A stretch of DNA of 64,000 nucleotides from Mycobacterium sp. SM1 (GTDB taxonomy: Bacteria; Actinomycetota; Actinomycetes; Mycobacteriales; Mycobacteriaceae), in assembly GCF_018361265.1 (NCBI RefSeq), contig NZ_JAFLNH010000001.1:1860001-1924000 (forward strand). The letters are read 5' to 3'. The translations under genes were made by a program, and so were the position numbers. Numbering within the stretch: position 1 is the first letter of the stretch; each line of letters starts with the position of its first letter. Below are positions 35,024 to 44,810 of the stretch, in pieces. Below the pieces are notes generated by a model that saw only the letters and a program-made list of their open reading frames with translations, ran no database searches and had not been told where the DNA came from.

Positions 35024-36892
35024 ATGGCTCGTGCGGTCGGAATCGACCTCGGGACCACCAACTCCGTCATCTGTGTCCTCGAGGGCGGCGACCCCACGGT
35101 CATCGCCAACTCCGAGGGCTCGCGCACCACTCCGTCGATCGTCGCGTTCGCCCGCAACGGCGAGGTGCTGGTCGGCCAGCCCGCCAAGAACCAGGCGGTG
35201 ACCAACGTTGAACGCACCGTGCGCTCGGTCAAGCGGCACATGGGCACCGACTGGAAGATCGAGATCGACGGCAAGAAGTACACCCCGCAGGAGATCAGCG
35301 CCCGGGTTTTGATGAAGCTGAAGCGCGACGCCGAGGCTTACCTGGGCGAAGACATCACCGACGCGGTGATCACGGTTCCCGCCTACTTCAACGATGCCCA
35401 GCGTCAAGCCACCAAGGAGGCCGGCCAGATCGCGGGCCTTAACGTGCTGCGCATCATCAACGAGCCGACCGCGGCCGCGCTGGCCTACGGCCTCGACAAG
35501 GGGGAGAAGGAGCAGACCATCCTGGTATTCGACCTGGGCGGGGGCACCTTCGACGTCTCGCTGCTGGAGATCGGCGAGGGCGTGGTGGAGGTGCGCGCCA
35601 CCTCAGGGGACAACCACCTGGGCGGCGATGACTGGGATCAGCGCATCGTCAACTGGCTCACCGACAAGTTCAAGAAGCAGACCGGCATCGACCTGACCAA
35701 GGACAAGATGGCCATGCAGCGGCTGCAGGAAGCGGCCGAGAAGGCCAAAATCGAGCTGAGCTCCTCGCCGAGCACCTCGATCAACCTGCCCTACATCACC
35801 GTTGACGCCGACAAGAACCCGCTGTTTCTCGACGAGCAGCTGACGCGCGCGGAGTTTCAGCGGATCACCCAGGACCTGCTGGACCGCTGCCGTAAGCCGT
35901 TCCAGCAGGTGATCGCCGACACCGGGATCTCGGTGGCCAAGATCGACCACGTCGTGCTGGTCGGCGGCTCGACCCGGATGCCCGCGGTGACCGACCTGGT
36001 CAAAGAGCTCACCGGTGGCAAGGAGCCCAACAAGGGCGTCAACCCCGACGAGGTTGTCGCGGTGGGTGCGGCGCTGCAGGCCGGGGTGCTCAAAGGTGAG
36101 GTGAAAGACGTTCTGTTGCTCGACGTTACGCCGCTGAGCCTGGGCATCGAGACCAAGGGTGGTGTGATGACCAAGCTGATTGAGCGCAACACCACGATCC
36201 CGACCAAGCGCAGCGAGACCTTCACCACCGCAGACGATAACCAGCCGTCGGTGATGATCCAGGTGTATCAGGGTGAGCGCGAGATCGCTGCGCACAACAA
36301 GCTGCTCGGGTCCTTCGAGTTGACCGGCATCCCGCCAGCCCCGCGCGGTGTGCCGCAGATCGAAGTCACTTTCGACATCGACGCGAACGGCATCGTGCAC
36401 GTCACCGCGAAGGACAAGGGCACCGGTAAGGAGAACACGATCCGCATCCAGGAAGGCTCGGCGCTGTCCAAGGAAGAGATCGAGCGGATGATCAAGGACG
36501 CCGAGGCGCACGCCGAAGAAGACCGCAGGCGCCGCGAGGAAGCCGATGTCCGCAATCAGGCCGAGACGCTGGTCTACCAGACGGAGAAGTTCATCGCCGA
36601 ACAGCGGAGCGCAGCATCCGAATCCGGCGGCTCGAAGGTTCCCGCGGATGTTCTCGACAGGGTTGACGCGGCGGTCGCTGACGCGAAGAAAGCGTTGGAA
36701 GGCACTGATATCAACGTGATCAAGTCCGCGATGGAGAAGCTGGGCCGCGAGTCGCAGGCGCTTGGCCAGGCAATCTACGAGGCCACCCAGGCGGCTCAGG
36801 CTGCCGGTAGCGCTGCGGGCGGCAACGGGTCCGGCGGCTCCGAGGATGTCGTGGACGCGGAGGTGGTTGACGACGATCGGGAGGCCAAGTGA
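35024..36892 (+). CDS. dnaK: Hsp70 chaperone DnaK
   Basis: The 622-residue ATP-driven chaperone binds unfolded peptides. The nucleotide-binding domain (residues 1 to about 360) has [41 protein letters not shown] and [11 protein letters not shown]. The linker [15 protein letters not shown] precedes the substrate-binding domain, and a lid with a Gly-rich tail ends [16 protein letters not shown] at 35011-35015 is the ribosome binding site. Length and tail match Rv0350. The operon continues grpE-dnaJ1-hspR with overlapping or close genes, under HAIR sites. Confidence 0.98.
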   Translation: MARAVGIDLGTTNSVICVLEGGDPTVIANSEGSRTTPSIVAFARNGEVLVGQPAKNQAVTNVERTVRSVKRHMGTDWKIEIDGKKYTPQEISARVLMKLKRDAEAYLGEDITDAVITVPAYFNDAQRQATKEAGQIAGLNVLRIINEPTAAALAYGLDKGEKEQTILVFDLGGGTFDVSLLEIGEGVVEVRATSGDNHLGGDDWDQRIVNWLTDKFKKQTGIDLTKDKMAMQRLQEAAEKAKIELSSSPSTSINLPYITVDADKNPLFLDEQLTRAEFQRITQDLLDRCRKPFQQVIADTGISVAKIDHVVLVGGSTRMPAVTDLVKELTGGKEPNKGVNPDEVVAVGAALQAGVLKGEVKDVLLLDVTPLSLGIETKGGVMTKLIERNTTIPTKRSETFTTADDNQPSVMIQVYQGEREIAAHNKLLGSFELTGIPPAPRGVPQIEVTFDIDANGIVHVTAKDKGTGKENTIRIQEGSALSKEEIERMIKDAEAHAEEDRRRREEADVRNQAETLVYQTEKFIAEQRSAASESGGSKVPADVLDRVDAAVADAKKALEGTDINVIKSAMEKLGRESQALGQAIYEATQAAQAAGSAAGGNGSGGSEDVVDAEVVDDDREAK

Positions 36893-37581
36893 CAGAAGGC
36901 GACCCACAGGAACAGGTAACTATCACCGATAAACGGCGTATCGACCCGGAGACCGGCGAAGTGCGGCATGTGGCGTCTGCGCCCAGCCGGCCGGCGCCGA
37001 CGGCCGTCGGCACCACGGAGGCCGCGGACAAAATCGCCGAACTCACCGCGGACCTGCAGCGGGTGCAAGCCGACTTCGCCAATTACCGTAAGCGGGCGCT
37101 GCGCGATCAGCAGGCGGCGGCGGACCGCGCCAAAGCCACCGTCGTCAGCCAACTGCTGGGGGTGCTCGATGATCTCGAGCGCGCGCGTAGTCACGGGGAT
37201 CTGGAGTCCGGTCCGCTGAAGTCGGTGGCCGACAAGCTGACCAACGCGTTGACCGGGCTGGGTTTGACGGCGTTCGGCGCCGAGGGCGAGGACTTCGACC
37301 CGGTGCTGCACGAAGCCATCCAGCACGAGGGCGACGGGGCCGACGGCACCAAGCCGGTGATCGGCCAGGTGCTGCGGCAGGGCTACAAGCTCGGCGACCA
37401 GATCTTGCGCCATGCCCTGGTGGCCGTGGTCGACACCCTCCCCGAGGACGAGGATGCCGCCACGGCAGCCGATGTCGGTGAGGCCGGCGTGCCCGCGGAC
37501 CTGCCGGCCGAGACGCAGTCGGCGGTGAGCTCCGATAACAACGCCGCGTCGCCCGCACCGGACGCAGAATCAGAACACTGA
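36889..37581 (+). CDS. grpE: Nucleotide exchange factor GrpE
   Basis: The 230-residue protein releases ADP from DnaK. It has a long N-terminal coiled coil ([26 protein letters not shown] in family form), a four-helix bundle and the beta domain with [12 protein letters not shown] and [16 protein letters not shown]. The C-terminal 40 residues are acidic and Ala-rich, as in Rv0351. GTG 36889 overlaps the dnaK stop by four bases, so translation is coupled. Confidence 0.96.
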   Translation: MTEGDPQEQVTITDKRRIDPETGEVRHVASAPSRPAPTAVGTTEAADKIAELTADLQRVQADFANYRKRALRDQQAAADRAKATVVSQLLGVLDDLERARSHGDLESGPLKSVADKLTNALTGLGLTAFGAEGEDFDPVLHEAIQHEGDGADGTKPVIGQVLRQGYKLGDQILRHALVAVVDTLPEDEDAATAADVGEAGVPADLPAETQSAVSSDNNAASPAPDAESEH

Positions 37582-37634
37582 CCGCCATAGCGGACGGTCA
37601 ATTCCGAGAGGATGGCGAAAGGGGGTGACGCGCT

Positions 37635-38813
37635 ATGGCTCAACGCGAATGGGTCGAGAAGGACTTCTATAAGGAGCTAGGCGTCTCCCCCGACGCCAGT
37701 TCTGAGGAGATCAAACGCGCCTACCGCAAGCTGGCACGCGAGCTGCATCCGGACGCTAACCGCGACAACCCGCGCGCCGCTGAGCGGTTTAAAGCGGTGT
37801 CGGAGGCCTACAGCGTGCTCTCCGACCCGGCCAAACGCGCGGAGTACGACGAAACCCGCCGCCTGTTTTCCGGCGCCGGCTTCGGCCGCCGGTTCGGTGG
37901 GGCCGGCAACTTCGGTGGCTTTGGCATGGGCGGTGACGGCGTCGAGTTCAACCTCAGCGACCTGTTCGACGCCGCGGGCCGGACCGGCGCGAGCACTATC
38001 GGCGACCTGTTCGGGGGATTGTTCGGTCGTGGCGGGGCGCCGCGCCCAAGCCGGCCGCGGCGCGGCAACGATCTGGAGACCGAAACCGAGCTGAGCTTCG
38101 TGGAGGCCGCCAAGGGCGCTGCGGTACCGCTGCGGCTCACCAACCCGGCGCCCTGCACCAACTGTCACGGCAGCGGCGCGCGGCCGGGCACCAGCCCGAA
38201 AGTCTGCCCGGCCTGCAACGGGTCGGGTGTGATCACCCGCAACCAGGGCGCGTTCGGCTTCTCCGAACCCTGCACCACCTGCCGGGGCAGCGGGTCGATC
38301 ATCGAGCAGCCATGCCCTCAATGCAAGGGCACGGGCGTGACGACCCGCACCCGCACCATCACGGTGCGGATTCCACCCGGCGTTGAGGACGGACAGCGAA
38401 TCCGGCTGCCCGGGCAGGGTGAGGCCGGTTTGCGGGGCGCCCCATCGGGTGACCTGTATGTGACCGTGCACGTGCGGCCGGACCCGGTCTTCGGCCGCGT
38501 CGGCGATGATCTGACCGTGACCGTTCCGGTCAGCTTTGCCGAACTAGCTTTAGGCACAACGCTTTCAGTGCCGACACTCGATGGGCGTGTGGGCGTTCGG
38601 GTGCCCAAGGGCACCGCCGACGGTCGCGTGCTGCGGGTGCGTGGACGCGGTATTCCCAAGCGCAGCGGCGGCTATGGCGACCTGCTGGTCACTGTGAAGG
38701 TGGCGGTTCCGCCGAACCTCAACGGCGCCGCCAAGAAGGCGCTGGAGGCCTACGCGGCCGCCGAGCGGGCGAGTGGGTTTGACCCCAGGGCCGGATGGGC
38801 GGGGAGTCGCTGA
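37635..38813 (+). CDS. dnaJ: Hsp40 co-chaperone DnaJ1
   Basis: The 392-residue protein has the J domain (residues about 9-75, HPD in ELHPDANR), a Gly/Phe-rich linker, and the zinc domain with four CxxCxGxG repeats ([32 protein letters not shown]). Two C-terminal beta domains follow. It stimulates the ATPase of DnaK and delivers clients. GAAAGGGGG precedes the ATG. The stop shares one base with the hspR start (TGATG). Confidence 0.97.
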   Translation: MAQREWVEKDFYKELGVSPDASSEEIKRAYRKLARELHPDANRDNPRAAERFKAVSEAYSVLSDPAKRAEYDETRRLFSGAGFGRRFGGAGNFGGFGMGGDGVEFNLSDLFDAAGRTGASTIGDLFGGLFGRGGAPRPSRPRRGNDLETETELSFVEAAKGAAVPLRLTNPAPCTNCHGSGARPGTSPKVCPACNGSGVITRNQGAFGFSEPCTTCRGSGSIIEQPCPQCKGTGVTTRTRTITVRIPPGVEDGQRIRLPGQGEAGLRGAPSGDLYVTVHVRPDPVFGRVGDDLTVTVPVSFAELALGTTLSVPTLDGRVGVRVPKGTADGRVLRVRGRGIPKRSGGYGDLLVTVKVAVPPNLNGAAKKALEAYAAAERASGFDPRAGWAGSR

Positions 38814-39193
38814 TGGCCGAGAACTCCAAGGGACAAGACTCCCGCACCTTCCTGATCTCGGTGGCCGCCGAGCTGGCCGGTATGCACGCGCAGACGCTGC
38901 GCACCTACGACCGGCTCGGCCTGGTCCGGCCCCGCCGCAGTTCCGGTGGTGGGCGCCGCTACTCGCAGCACGACATTGACCTGCTCCGCGAGGTGCAGCG
39001 GCTCTCCCAGGACGAAGGCGTCAACCTTGCTGGCATCAAACGGATCATCGAGCTGACCAACCAGATCGAGGTGCTGCAGGCCCGGATCAAGGAGATGGCC
39101 GCGGAGCTAGAAGCATTGCGGGCTGGCCGTCGCCGTGATTTAGCGCTGTTACCCAAGAGCACCGCGGTAGTGGTCTGGCAGCCGCGGCGGTAG
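38813..39193 (+). CDS. hspR: Heat-shock repressor HspR (MerR family)
   Basis: The 126-residue repressor has the winged HTH of the MerR family (FLISVAAELAGMHAQTLRTYDRLGL in family form, GGGRRYSQHDIDLL) and a coiled coil (IKRIIELTNQIEVLQARIKEM in part). It binds HAIR sites when DnaK is free, so it switches off the operon as stress ends. ATG 38813 is coupled to the dnaJ1 stop. HAIR sites lie upstream of dnaK and of clpB (51489). Confidence 0.96.
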   Translation: MAENSKGQDSRTFLISVAAELAGMHAQTLRTYDRLGLVRPRRSSGGGRRYSQHDIDLLREVQRLSQDEGVNLAGIKRIIELTNQIEVLQARIKEMAAELEALRAGRRRDLALLPKSTAVVVWQPRR

Positions 39194-39303
39194 CGGAGCC
39201 GGCCGGTTTCTCGGCGAGTGGACCATGCTTCTGCGCCTGGGAGGCGAGCGGCGAACGTGATCGCCAGGGCGTTGGGCGACTGCCTTCCAGCAACGCTAGC
39301 TAG

Positions 39304-39425
39304 ACGCTAAAAACCAGGCCAAATGGTAATTGCCGCGATTTTATCGCCGCGCACAAGGGTATCGATGGCGGCCAGCAGCTGCCAGTTGCCGAGTTCGTGA
39401 ACATCGACGTGTTCCTCGTAGGTCT
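39304..39425 (-). pseudogene. C-terminal gene fragment cut by the 91-bp repeat
   Basis: A minus-strand frame reads TYEEHVDVHELGNWQLLAA, then IDTLVRGDKIAAITIWPGF and stops near 39304. The residue pattern looks protein-coding rather than random, but I do not recognise the family. Its 5' side ends exactly where the 91-bp repeat begins at 39426, so it was probably truncated by the same event. Confidence 0.4.
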
Positions 39426-39516
39426 TTAGCTAGCTTAGGCGTCCTCGCCGTGAATATTGAGTCAAGTATGGCGAACGAGTCGCGAATGCCCAGGCGGCGT
39501 GTAGGGCCTGTCGGGT
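39426..39516. repeat. 91-bp repeat, copy 2
   Basis: It is identical to 1475-1565 except for one base. Here it is not attached to the 538-residue gene; its inner edge is fused to the middle of a truncated IS21 istA gene. This marks a deletion or recombination junction. Confidence 0.88.
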
Positions 39517-39907
39517 CGGGCGCTCCACCGACTTCGCCCACTACCCGCCGGAAAAGGCCGCCTTCGCGATGAAAACCCCAACCTGGTGCCGGCACACCGC
39601 CGCCGAGGTCGGGCCGCACTGTGAGGCCGTGATCGCCGAATTCATGCGCGACAACGCAATCCACCACCTGCGGGCCGCGCAAGGAGTGCTCGGGCTGCGC
39701 GACAAACACGGCTGTGACCGGCTCGAGGCCGCCTGCGCTCGCGCGCTCACCGTCGGCGATCCGGCGTATCGGACCATCAAAGGCATCCTCACCGCCGGCA
39801 CCGAACACGACGGCGCCACCCAACCGGCAACCGGCGCCGCCGCCACCGCAGCGTTCCTGCGCGGCCCCGACCAGTTCGGCGTAGGCGACACCAACGGCGT
39901 CGCCTGA
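39517..39907 (+). pseudogene. istA: IS21-family transposase IstA, C-terminal fragment
   Basis: The frame starts RSTDFAHYPPEKAAFAM, right after the 91-bp repeat. It reads VLGLRDKHGCDRLEAACARAL and VGDPAYRTIKGIL, the end of actinobacterial IstA. The HTH and DDE catalytic domain are missing, so it is dead. It precedes an intact istB by 65 bp, the usual IS21 order. Confidence 0.85.
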
Positions 39908-39972
39908 AGATCAACCAATCCCGGAATCTAACCCAAGCGTCACCCGCACCGACTATTTAAGGAGACCACGCA

Positions 39973-40728
39973 ATGGGTATCTGCGACCCCGCGCTGCGCA
40001 ACGCGCTGCGCACCCTGAAACTGTCCGGCATGCTCGACACCCTCGACGCCCGGCTCACCCAGACCCGCTCAGGCGAGATCGGCCACCTGGAATTCCTCCA
40101 AATGCTATGCGAGGACGAGATCGCCCGCCGCGAATCCGCTGCTCTCACAAGACGATTAAGACGGGCGAAATTCGAGGAACAAGCAACGTTCGAATGCTTC
40201 GACTTTTCCGCCAACCCGAAACTGCCGGCCGCGATGCTACGCGACCTGGCCGCACTGCGCTGGCTCGACGCCGGCGAATCGGTCATCCTCTACGGACCCG
40301 TCGGCGTAGGGAAAACCCACGTGGCACAAGCACTCGGGCACGCCGTCGCTCGGCGTGGCGGAGACGTCCGCTTCGTCAAAACCTCCCGCATGCTCTCCGA
40401 TTTGGCCGGCGGGCACGCCGACCGCAGCTGGGGCAAACGTATCCGCGAATACACCAAACCCCTCGTGCTCATCTGCGACGACTGGGCTATGCGCGAGCAC
40501 ACCACCATGCACGCCGACGACCTCTACGAGCTGATCAGCGAGCGCGCGGTCAGCGGCAAGCCGCTGATACTGACCTCCAACCGTGCCCCGAGCGACTGGT
40601 ACGGCCTGTTTCCTAACCCCGACGTCGCCGAATCACTACTTGACCGCATCGTCAACACCAGCCACCAGATCCTCATGGATGGACCCAGCTACCGGCCCCG
40701 TAAACGGCCCGGACGCAACACCGGCTAG
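39973..40728 (+). CDS. istB: IS21-family helper ATPase IstB
   Basis: The 251-residue AAA+ protein assembles on target DNA and activates IstA. Walker A is GPVGVGKTH and Walker B LVLICDDW. The sensor region ILTSNRAPSDWYGLF and the end SYRPRKRPG are typical. AAGGAG precedes the ATG at spacing about 7. It looks intact, but its partner IstA is truncated, so the element cannot move by itself. Confidence 0.94.
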   Translation: MGICDPALRNALRTLKLSGMLDTLDARLTQTRSGEIGHLEFLQMLCEDEIARRESAALTRRLRRAKFEEQATFECFDFSANPKLPAAMLRDLAALRWLDAGESVILYGPVGVGKTHVAQALGHAVARRGGDVRFVKTSRMLSDLAGGHADRSWGKRIREYTKPLVLICDDWAMREHTTMHADDLYELISERAVSGKPLILTSNRAPSDWYGLFPNPDVAESLLDRIVNTSHQILMDGPSYRPRKRPGRNTG

Positions 40729-40859
40729 ACAACACCACCGCGGGCACGATAAGACCTACCATCGAGGCCCGCACCTGGGGAATTCCGTGACGGCAACCCC
40801 TGGGGAAGTATGTGACGGTCGACAGCTCGGTGGCTGTAGGTGCTAATGCATTGAAATAA

Positions 40860-42527
40860 GGCTCTTCTGACGCTTCCGTGGGCCGGTTGTTGATGTAAGG
40901 GGCGCACGTCGTTGTGGCTTAAGGTTTCTGGCTTGTGAAAGGTCAGGAACCAAAGGAGCCAACAACGACGTGCGCAATGTGAGGCTATGGCGTGCGCTGC
41001 TGGGTGTCGACCAGCGCACCGTGATCGAAGACATCGAGTTCGAGGAGTTCGGGCAGGAAGACGCCGACGGCGACACGCTGGTGGTGGCGCGGGTGCGGCC
41101 GCGAAGTGGTGTTTCGCGCCGTTGTGGCCGCTGCGGTCGCAGGGCGCCCTGGTATGACCGGGGTGAGGGTCGGCGCCGGTGGCGGGGCCTGGATTGGGGC
41201 ACGATGCAGGTGGTGCTGGAGGCCGATGCGCCGCGGGTGAACTGCCCCGCCCATGGGCCTACGGTGGTGGCGGTGCCGTGGGCGCGCCACCATGCCGGGC
41301 ACACTTTGGCCTTTGATGACACGGTGGCCTGGCTGGCGGTGGCGTGTTCGAAAACCGCGGTGTGCGAGTTGATGCGGGTCGCCTGGCGCACCGTAGGGGC
41401 GATCGTGGCGAGGGTGTGGGCCGACACGGAGAAGAGGATCGACCGGTTTGCGGGTCTGCGTCGGATCGGCATCGATGAGATCTCCTCTAAGCGTCACCAC
41501 AAGTACCTCACGGTGGTGGTTGACCACGACAGCGGCCGGCTGGTGTGGGCCGCCCCGGGCCGCGACACCAAGACGCTGCGGCGGTTTTTCGACGCTCTGG
41601 GCGCCCAGCGGTGCGCGCAGATCACCCATGTGTCCGCCGATGCGGCGGAGTGGATTGCCGATGTGGTCGCCGAGCGCTGCCCGGGCGCGATCCGCTGCGC
41701 AGATCCGTTTCATGTGCTGGCCTGGGCCACCGAGGCGCTGGATGCCGAGCGGCGCCGGGCCTGAAACGACGCGCGAGCGATCGCGCGCGGCGAGCCCAAA
41801 TGGGGCCGTGGTCGCCCCGGCAAAGACACCCCGCCGCGCCCGGGACGTGAGCGGGCCCGCACGCTCAAGGGCGCCCGCTACGCGCTGTGGTAAAACCCCG
41901 AAGAGCTCACCGAACGCCAGAGCGCCAAACTGGCCTGGATCGCCAAGACCGACACCCGGCTCTACCGCGCGTACCTGCTCAAAGAGGGCCTGCGGCATGT
42001 GTTTTCGGTCAAAGGCCAGGACGGCAAAGACGCCCTCGACAAGTGGATCTCCTGGGCGCGGCGCTGCCGCATCCCGGTCTTCGTCGAGCTGGCCGGCCGC
42101 ATCAAACGCCACCGCAAGGCCATCGACGCCGCCCTCGACCACGGCCTGTCCCAAGGATTGATCGAATCCACCAACACCAAGATCCGCCTGCTCACCCGCA
42201 TCGCATTCGGATTCCACAACCCCGCCGCGCTGATCGCCCTGGCCATGCTCGCCCTCGCCGGCCACCGCCCCACCCTGCCCGGCCGCGGCTAACACCCCTC
42301 CACCAGGGCACCCCTCGGGTTTCCCCTCTCAGACGTCGCCGATTCTGCGCTACCCGCTCGTCGGTGTCCATGTCGTTCCGCCTCGCTGCGCTCGGGGGCT
42401 CCACATGGACACCTCCCACCCGGGCAGCGCTACAGGCAACTATCGCGGAAGCGAGCACAAACGAATTCAACCATCAGATCACGGCCCCGAATCGGCCCCA
42501 CCCACCCACGGATACGTCAGGAGGGCC
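40860..42527 (+). mobile_element. ISL3-family insertion sequence with inverted repeats
   Basis: The left inverted repeat is at 40860-40883 (starts GGCTCTTCTGACG) and the right one at 42504-42527; they match at about 19 of 24 positions. The single transposase gene between them is broken. Flanks TGAAATAA (left) and TGAAAAAT (right) resemble an imperfect 8-bp target duplication. Confidence 0.8.
40970..42292 (+). pseudogene. ISL3-family transposase with two nonsense mutations
   Basis: In one frame from ATG 40970 to the stop at 42292 the protein has the ISL3 features: the N-terminal zinc finger (CGRCGRRAPWYDRG), the HTH around TAVCELMRV, and the DDE core (IGIDEISSKRHHKYLTVVVD, HVSADAAEWI, later IESTNTKIRLLTRIAFGFHN). 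TGA at 41762-41764 and TAA at 41892-41894 interrupt it without a frameshift. Each could arise from a single base change (TGG to TGA, AAA to TAA). Confidence 0.92.
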
Positions 42528-42648
42528 TGAAAAATAATAGGTCTTCGCCGTGCCGACATCCCGGGGCTCGCCGATCGTCGGCCGCCTGCCGCGCTAGGTC
42601 TTGATCTCGATCGCGGCGTCCTCGATCGCCATGGGTGGCGTCCCAATC

Positions 42649-44111
42649 GCGGTGTAAAAGTTCGGGCATAGATTCCGCTCACTTGCGATTGTGATTTTAT
42701 GCGATGGCGCCGACAGCATCGGCCGGCGCCGCTCCGGTTTCGGCGCGTACTTCCGAATTTCGTTGCGGCAGTTTGGTCGGTGGGTCATGCAACGACCTTC
42801 GCAGCTCCTGTAGTAGCCGTAGCCCGGCCGGTGTCATGGTGAACCCGCGCCAGCCGGCCGAGGCGCGGTCGAGCACGGCCCACACCAGCTTCAGGCAGGA
42901 GTGCTCGCCGGGCAGTCGGCCGATGACCTTGACCCGGCGGCGGGTTTCTCCGAAGGTCCGCTCGATGAAATTGGAGTGGCGCACCCGGGCCCAATGCTCC
43001 CGTGGGAACCGCAGGTAGACCGTCAGCGAGTCACGGTCATCAAGCAGACACCGCACCGCCGCCGGATACGAGTCGCGCCAACGCTTGGCGAACGCGTCGA
43101 TCCTCTTGTGCACGTAGGTGACCGCGTCGATGCCAGGCGCGATGTTCTCGGGCACATCGAAGATCGCCCAGTAGTCGGCCTTCACCTCGGCTTGGGCGTT
43201 TTTGGGCACTTTGGCAAGGATGTTTCTGGCGCGATGCACCAGACACCGCTGGCGCAGCGCGGCACCCATGGTGCGCTCCACCGCGCCGATCAACCCGGGT
43301 GCGCCGTCGCTGATCACCAGCAGCGGGCAGGCCAGCCCGCGCTCGCCGAGCCCGCGCAAAAACCCCTCCCAGGCATCCCCGGACTCGCTCGCGGCGGCCT
43401 CCAGCCCGACGAACACCGGTTTGCCGTCGGTGTCGATGCCCCACGCCGCGAGCACCGGCTCGGCCGAGGCGTTGGCGTGGTACGTGAAATGGCTGCCGTC
43501 CAAAAACAGGTAGTCCAGCTCCACCTCGTCGAGGCGCCGACGGCTCCAGGACTCGAACTGGGTCTTGATGTCCTCGCAGACCCGCGACACCGTCGACTTC
43601 GACACCGCCGCGCCCTCGCCGAGCGCCTCGACCAAGGTGGCCTCCACGTCGCGGGTCGACAACCCGCGCACGAACCCGGCGATCACCAGCGACTCCAGCG
43701 CGTTGGTCTTGGTCACCCCCGTGCCGAACAACTGGCTGGCGAACCGCTCGGTGGTGCCGCGCACCTTCGGCCGGTGCAGCGTGATCGGGCCGGCGGTCGT
43801 TTTGACCGTGGTCGGGCAATACCCGTTACGCATCCCAGCCCGCGGATCCTCGCTGGTAGCGGCCCGCTGGTAGCGATCCCGGCCCAAAAACGCGCTCACC
43901 TCGGCCTCCAACGCGCACTGCAGCAGTAGCTGCGCGCCCAACTGGGCCACCCGCTCGACTGCACGCGACAAATCCTCACCACCGGCGAACACCCCATCAA
44001 TCTCTGCCTGCAACCGCTGCGCAGGCGATATCCTCTTCGACACGGACGTGGGTTCCTTTCCTCAGACTTCCCGTCTTGGAGGGAACCTACGTCCGAACCC
44101 TTTTACACCGC
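42649..44111 (-). mobile_element. IS256-family insertion sequence
   Basis: Ends carry an inverted repeat beginning GCGGTGTAAAAG (42649-42660 on the plus strand, 44111-44100 on the minus strand), with further similarity for about 30 bp (TTCGG-C-TAG-TTCC). It encloses one complete transposase gene. I see no clear target duplication, so flanking DNA may have rearranged. Confidence 0.85.
42697..44043 (-). CDS. IS256-family (mutator-type) transposase
   Basis: The 448-residue enzyme looks complete. DDE residues are seen in DYLFLDGSHF, LLVISDGAPGL and the late FIERTFGETRRRVKVIGRL. The N-terminal part (AQLLLQCALEAEVSAFLGRDRY in family form, GMRNGYC) and the C-terminal helix are normal. It cuts and pastes, or copies through a circle. 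It could also supply activity for related copies elsewhere. No stop or frameshift is present. Confidence 0.95.
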   Translation of the reverse strand: MSKRISPAQRLQAEIDGVFAGGEDLSRAVERVAQLGAQLLLQCALEAEVSAFLGRDRYQRAATSEDPRAGMRNGYCPTTVKTTAGPITLHRPKVRGTTERFASQLFGTGVTKTNALESLVIAGFVRGLSTRDVEATLVEALGEGAAVSKSTVSRVCEDIKTQFESWSRRRLDEVELDYLFLDGSHFTYHANASAEPVLAAWGIDTDGKPVFVGLEAAASESGDAWEGFLRGLGERGLACPLLVISDGAPGLIGAVERTMGAALRQRCLVHRARNILAKVPKNAQAEVKADYWAIFDVPENIAPGIDAVTYVHKRIDAFAKRWRDSYPAAVRCLLDDRDSLTVYLRFPREHWARVRHSNFIERTFGETRRRVKVIGRLPGEHSCLKLVWAVLDRASAGWRGFTMTPAGLRLLQELRRSLHDPPTKLPQRNSEVRAETGAAPADAVGAIA

Positions 44112-44228
44112 CGCAGGGACACGACCTCGCCATGTTCTGGTTCCCCCAAAACGCAAGAATGACAACGTGTTGCACGTTGCATCCAAAACCTCAGCTCAGC
44201 GGAGCCACAGCTACGTCATAAGGGCCCT

Positions 44229-44810
44229 TCATTGTGCACGCAGCTCGCTGCTGATATCGACGCTGTTCGTTTTGCCATCGTGATGGTGGTCAGTCGTGTT
44301 GCGGCACTCTCCATAAAGGATGATTTCCCCATAACTGTGATCGGAAGGGAAGAAGCCCATGTTCGCGGTCACTCCGTCTTTGTGCAGCGTTGTGCCATGA
44401 AAGCGCTCTCCGGACCGCGGGCCATCGTTCCACCCGTGGGCAATCATTTCAGCCCGGACTTTCTGAAAATATGAAGCTGGATCCCCTTGCAGCAGAAAGT
44501 GCATCGTTACTCTGCCCTGGTAGGGGGGATCTCCTTGGTCATTGCACGATGCAAATGAGAATCCGCCGCTTACGCCCTGCAAGCCAGCCGCGGTGACGAT
44601 CTGCTTGGCTGGCTCGACAACTTGGGCCATGGTTTGATCGCCGGTGAGGGGGTGGGCGGAATCATCCCATGGGTTCGTGGAAGAACCGGAAGAATGCGGT
44701 TTACTCATCACTAGCGCGCATCCTCCCAACAGCATGACGGCGAACGCTGCTCCAGCAATTCGTGCTGGCGATGACCATCGCTGTAATAGGTTAATGATGA
44801 TGGTGGTCAT
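44229..44810 (-). CDS. Mycobacterial lipoprotein, LprP-like
   Basis: The 193-residue protein starts at ATG 44810 and has a lipoprotein signal (IAGAAFAVMLLGGC, Cys about 32). The mature part has FSFASCNDQGDPPYQGRVTM and ends with a His-rich stretch. Its start overlaps the end of the DUF1023 hydrolase gene by 20 bp. The DUF1023 plus lipoprotein pair repeats the Rv0963c-Rv0962c (lprP) layout that I recall, so the two products probably act together at the envelope. Function unknown. Confidence 0.8.
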   Translation of the reverse strand: MTTIIINLLQRWSSPARIAGAAFAVMLLGGCALVMSKPHSSGSSTNPWDDSAHPLTGDQTMAQVVEPAKQIVTAAGLQGVSGGFSFASCNDQGDPPYQGRVTMHFLLQGDPASYFQKVRAEMIAHGWNDGPRSGERFHGTTLHKDGVTANMGFFPSDHSYGEIILYGECRNTTDHHHDGKTNSVDISSELRAQ

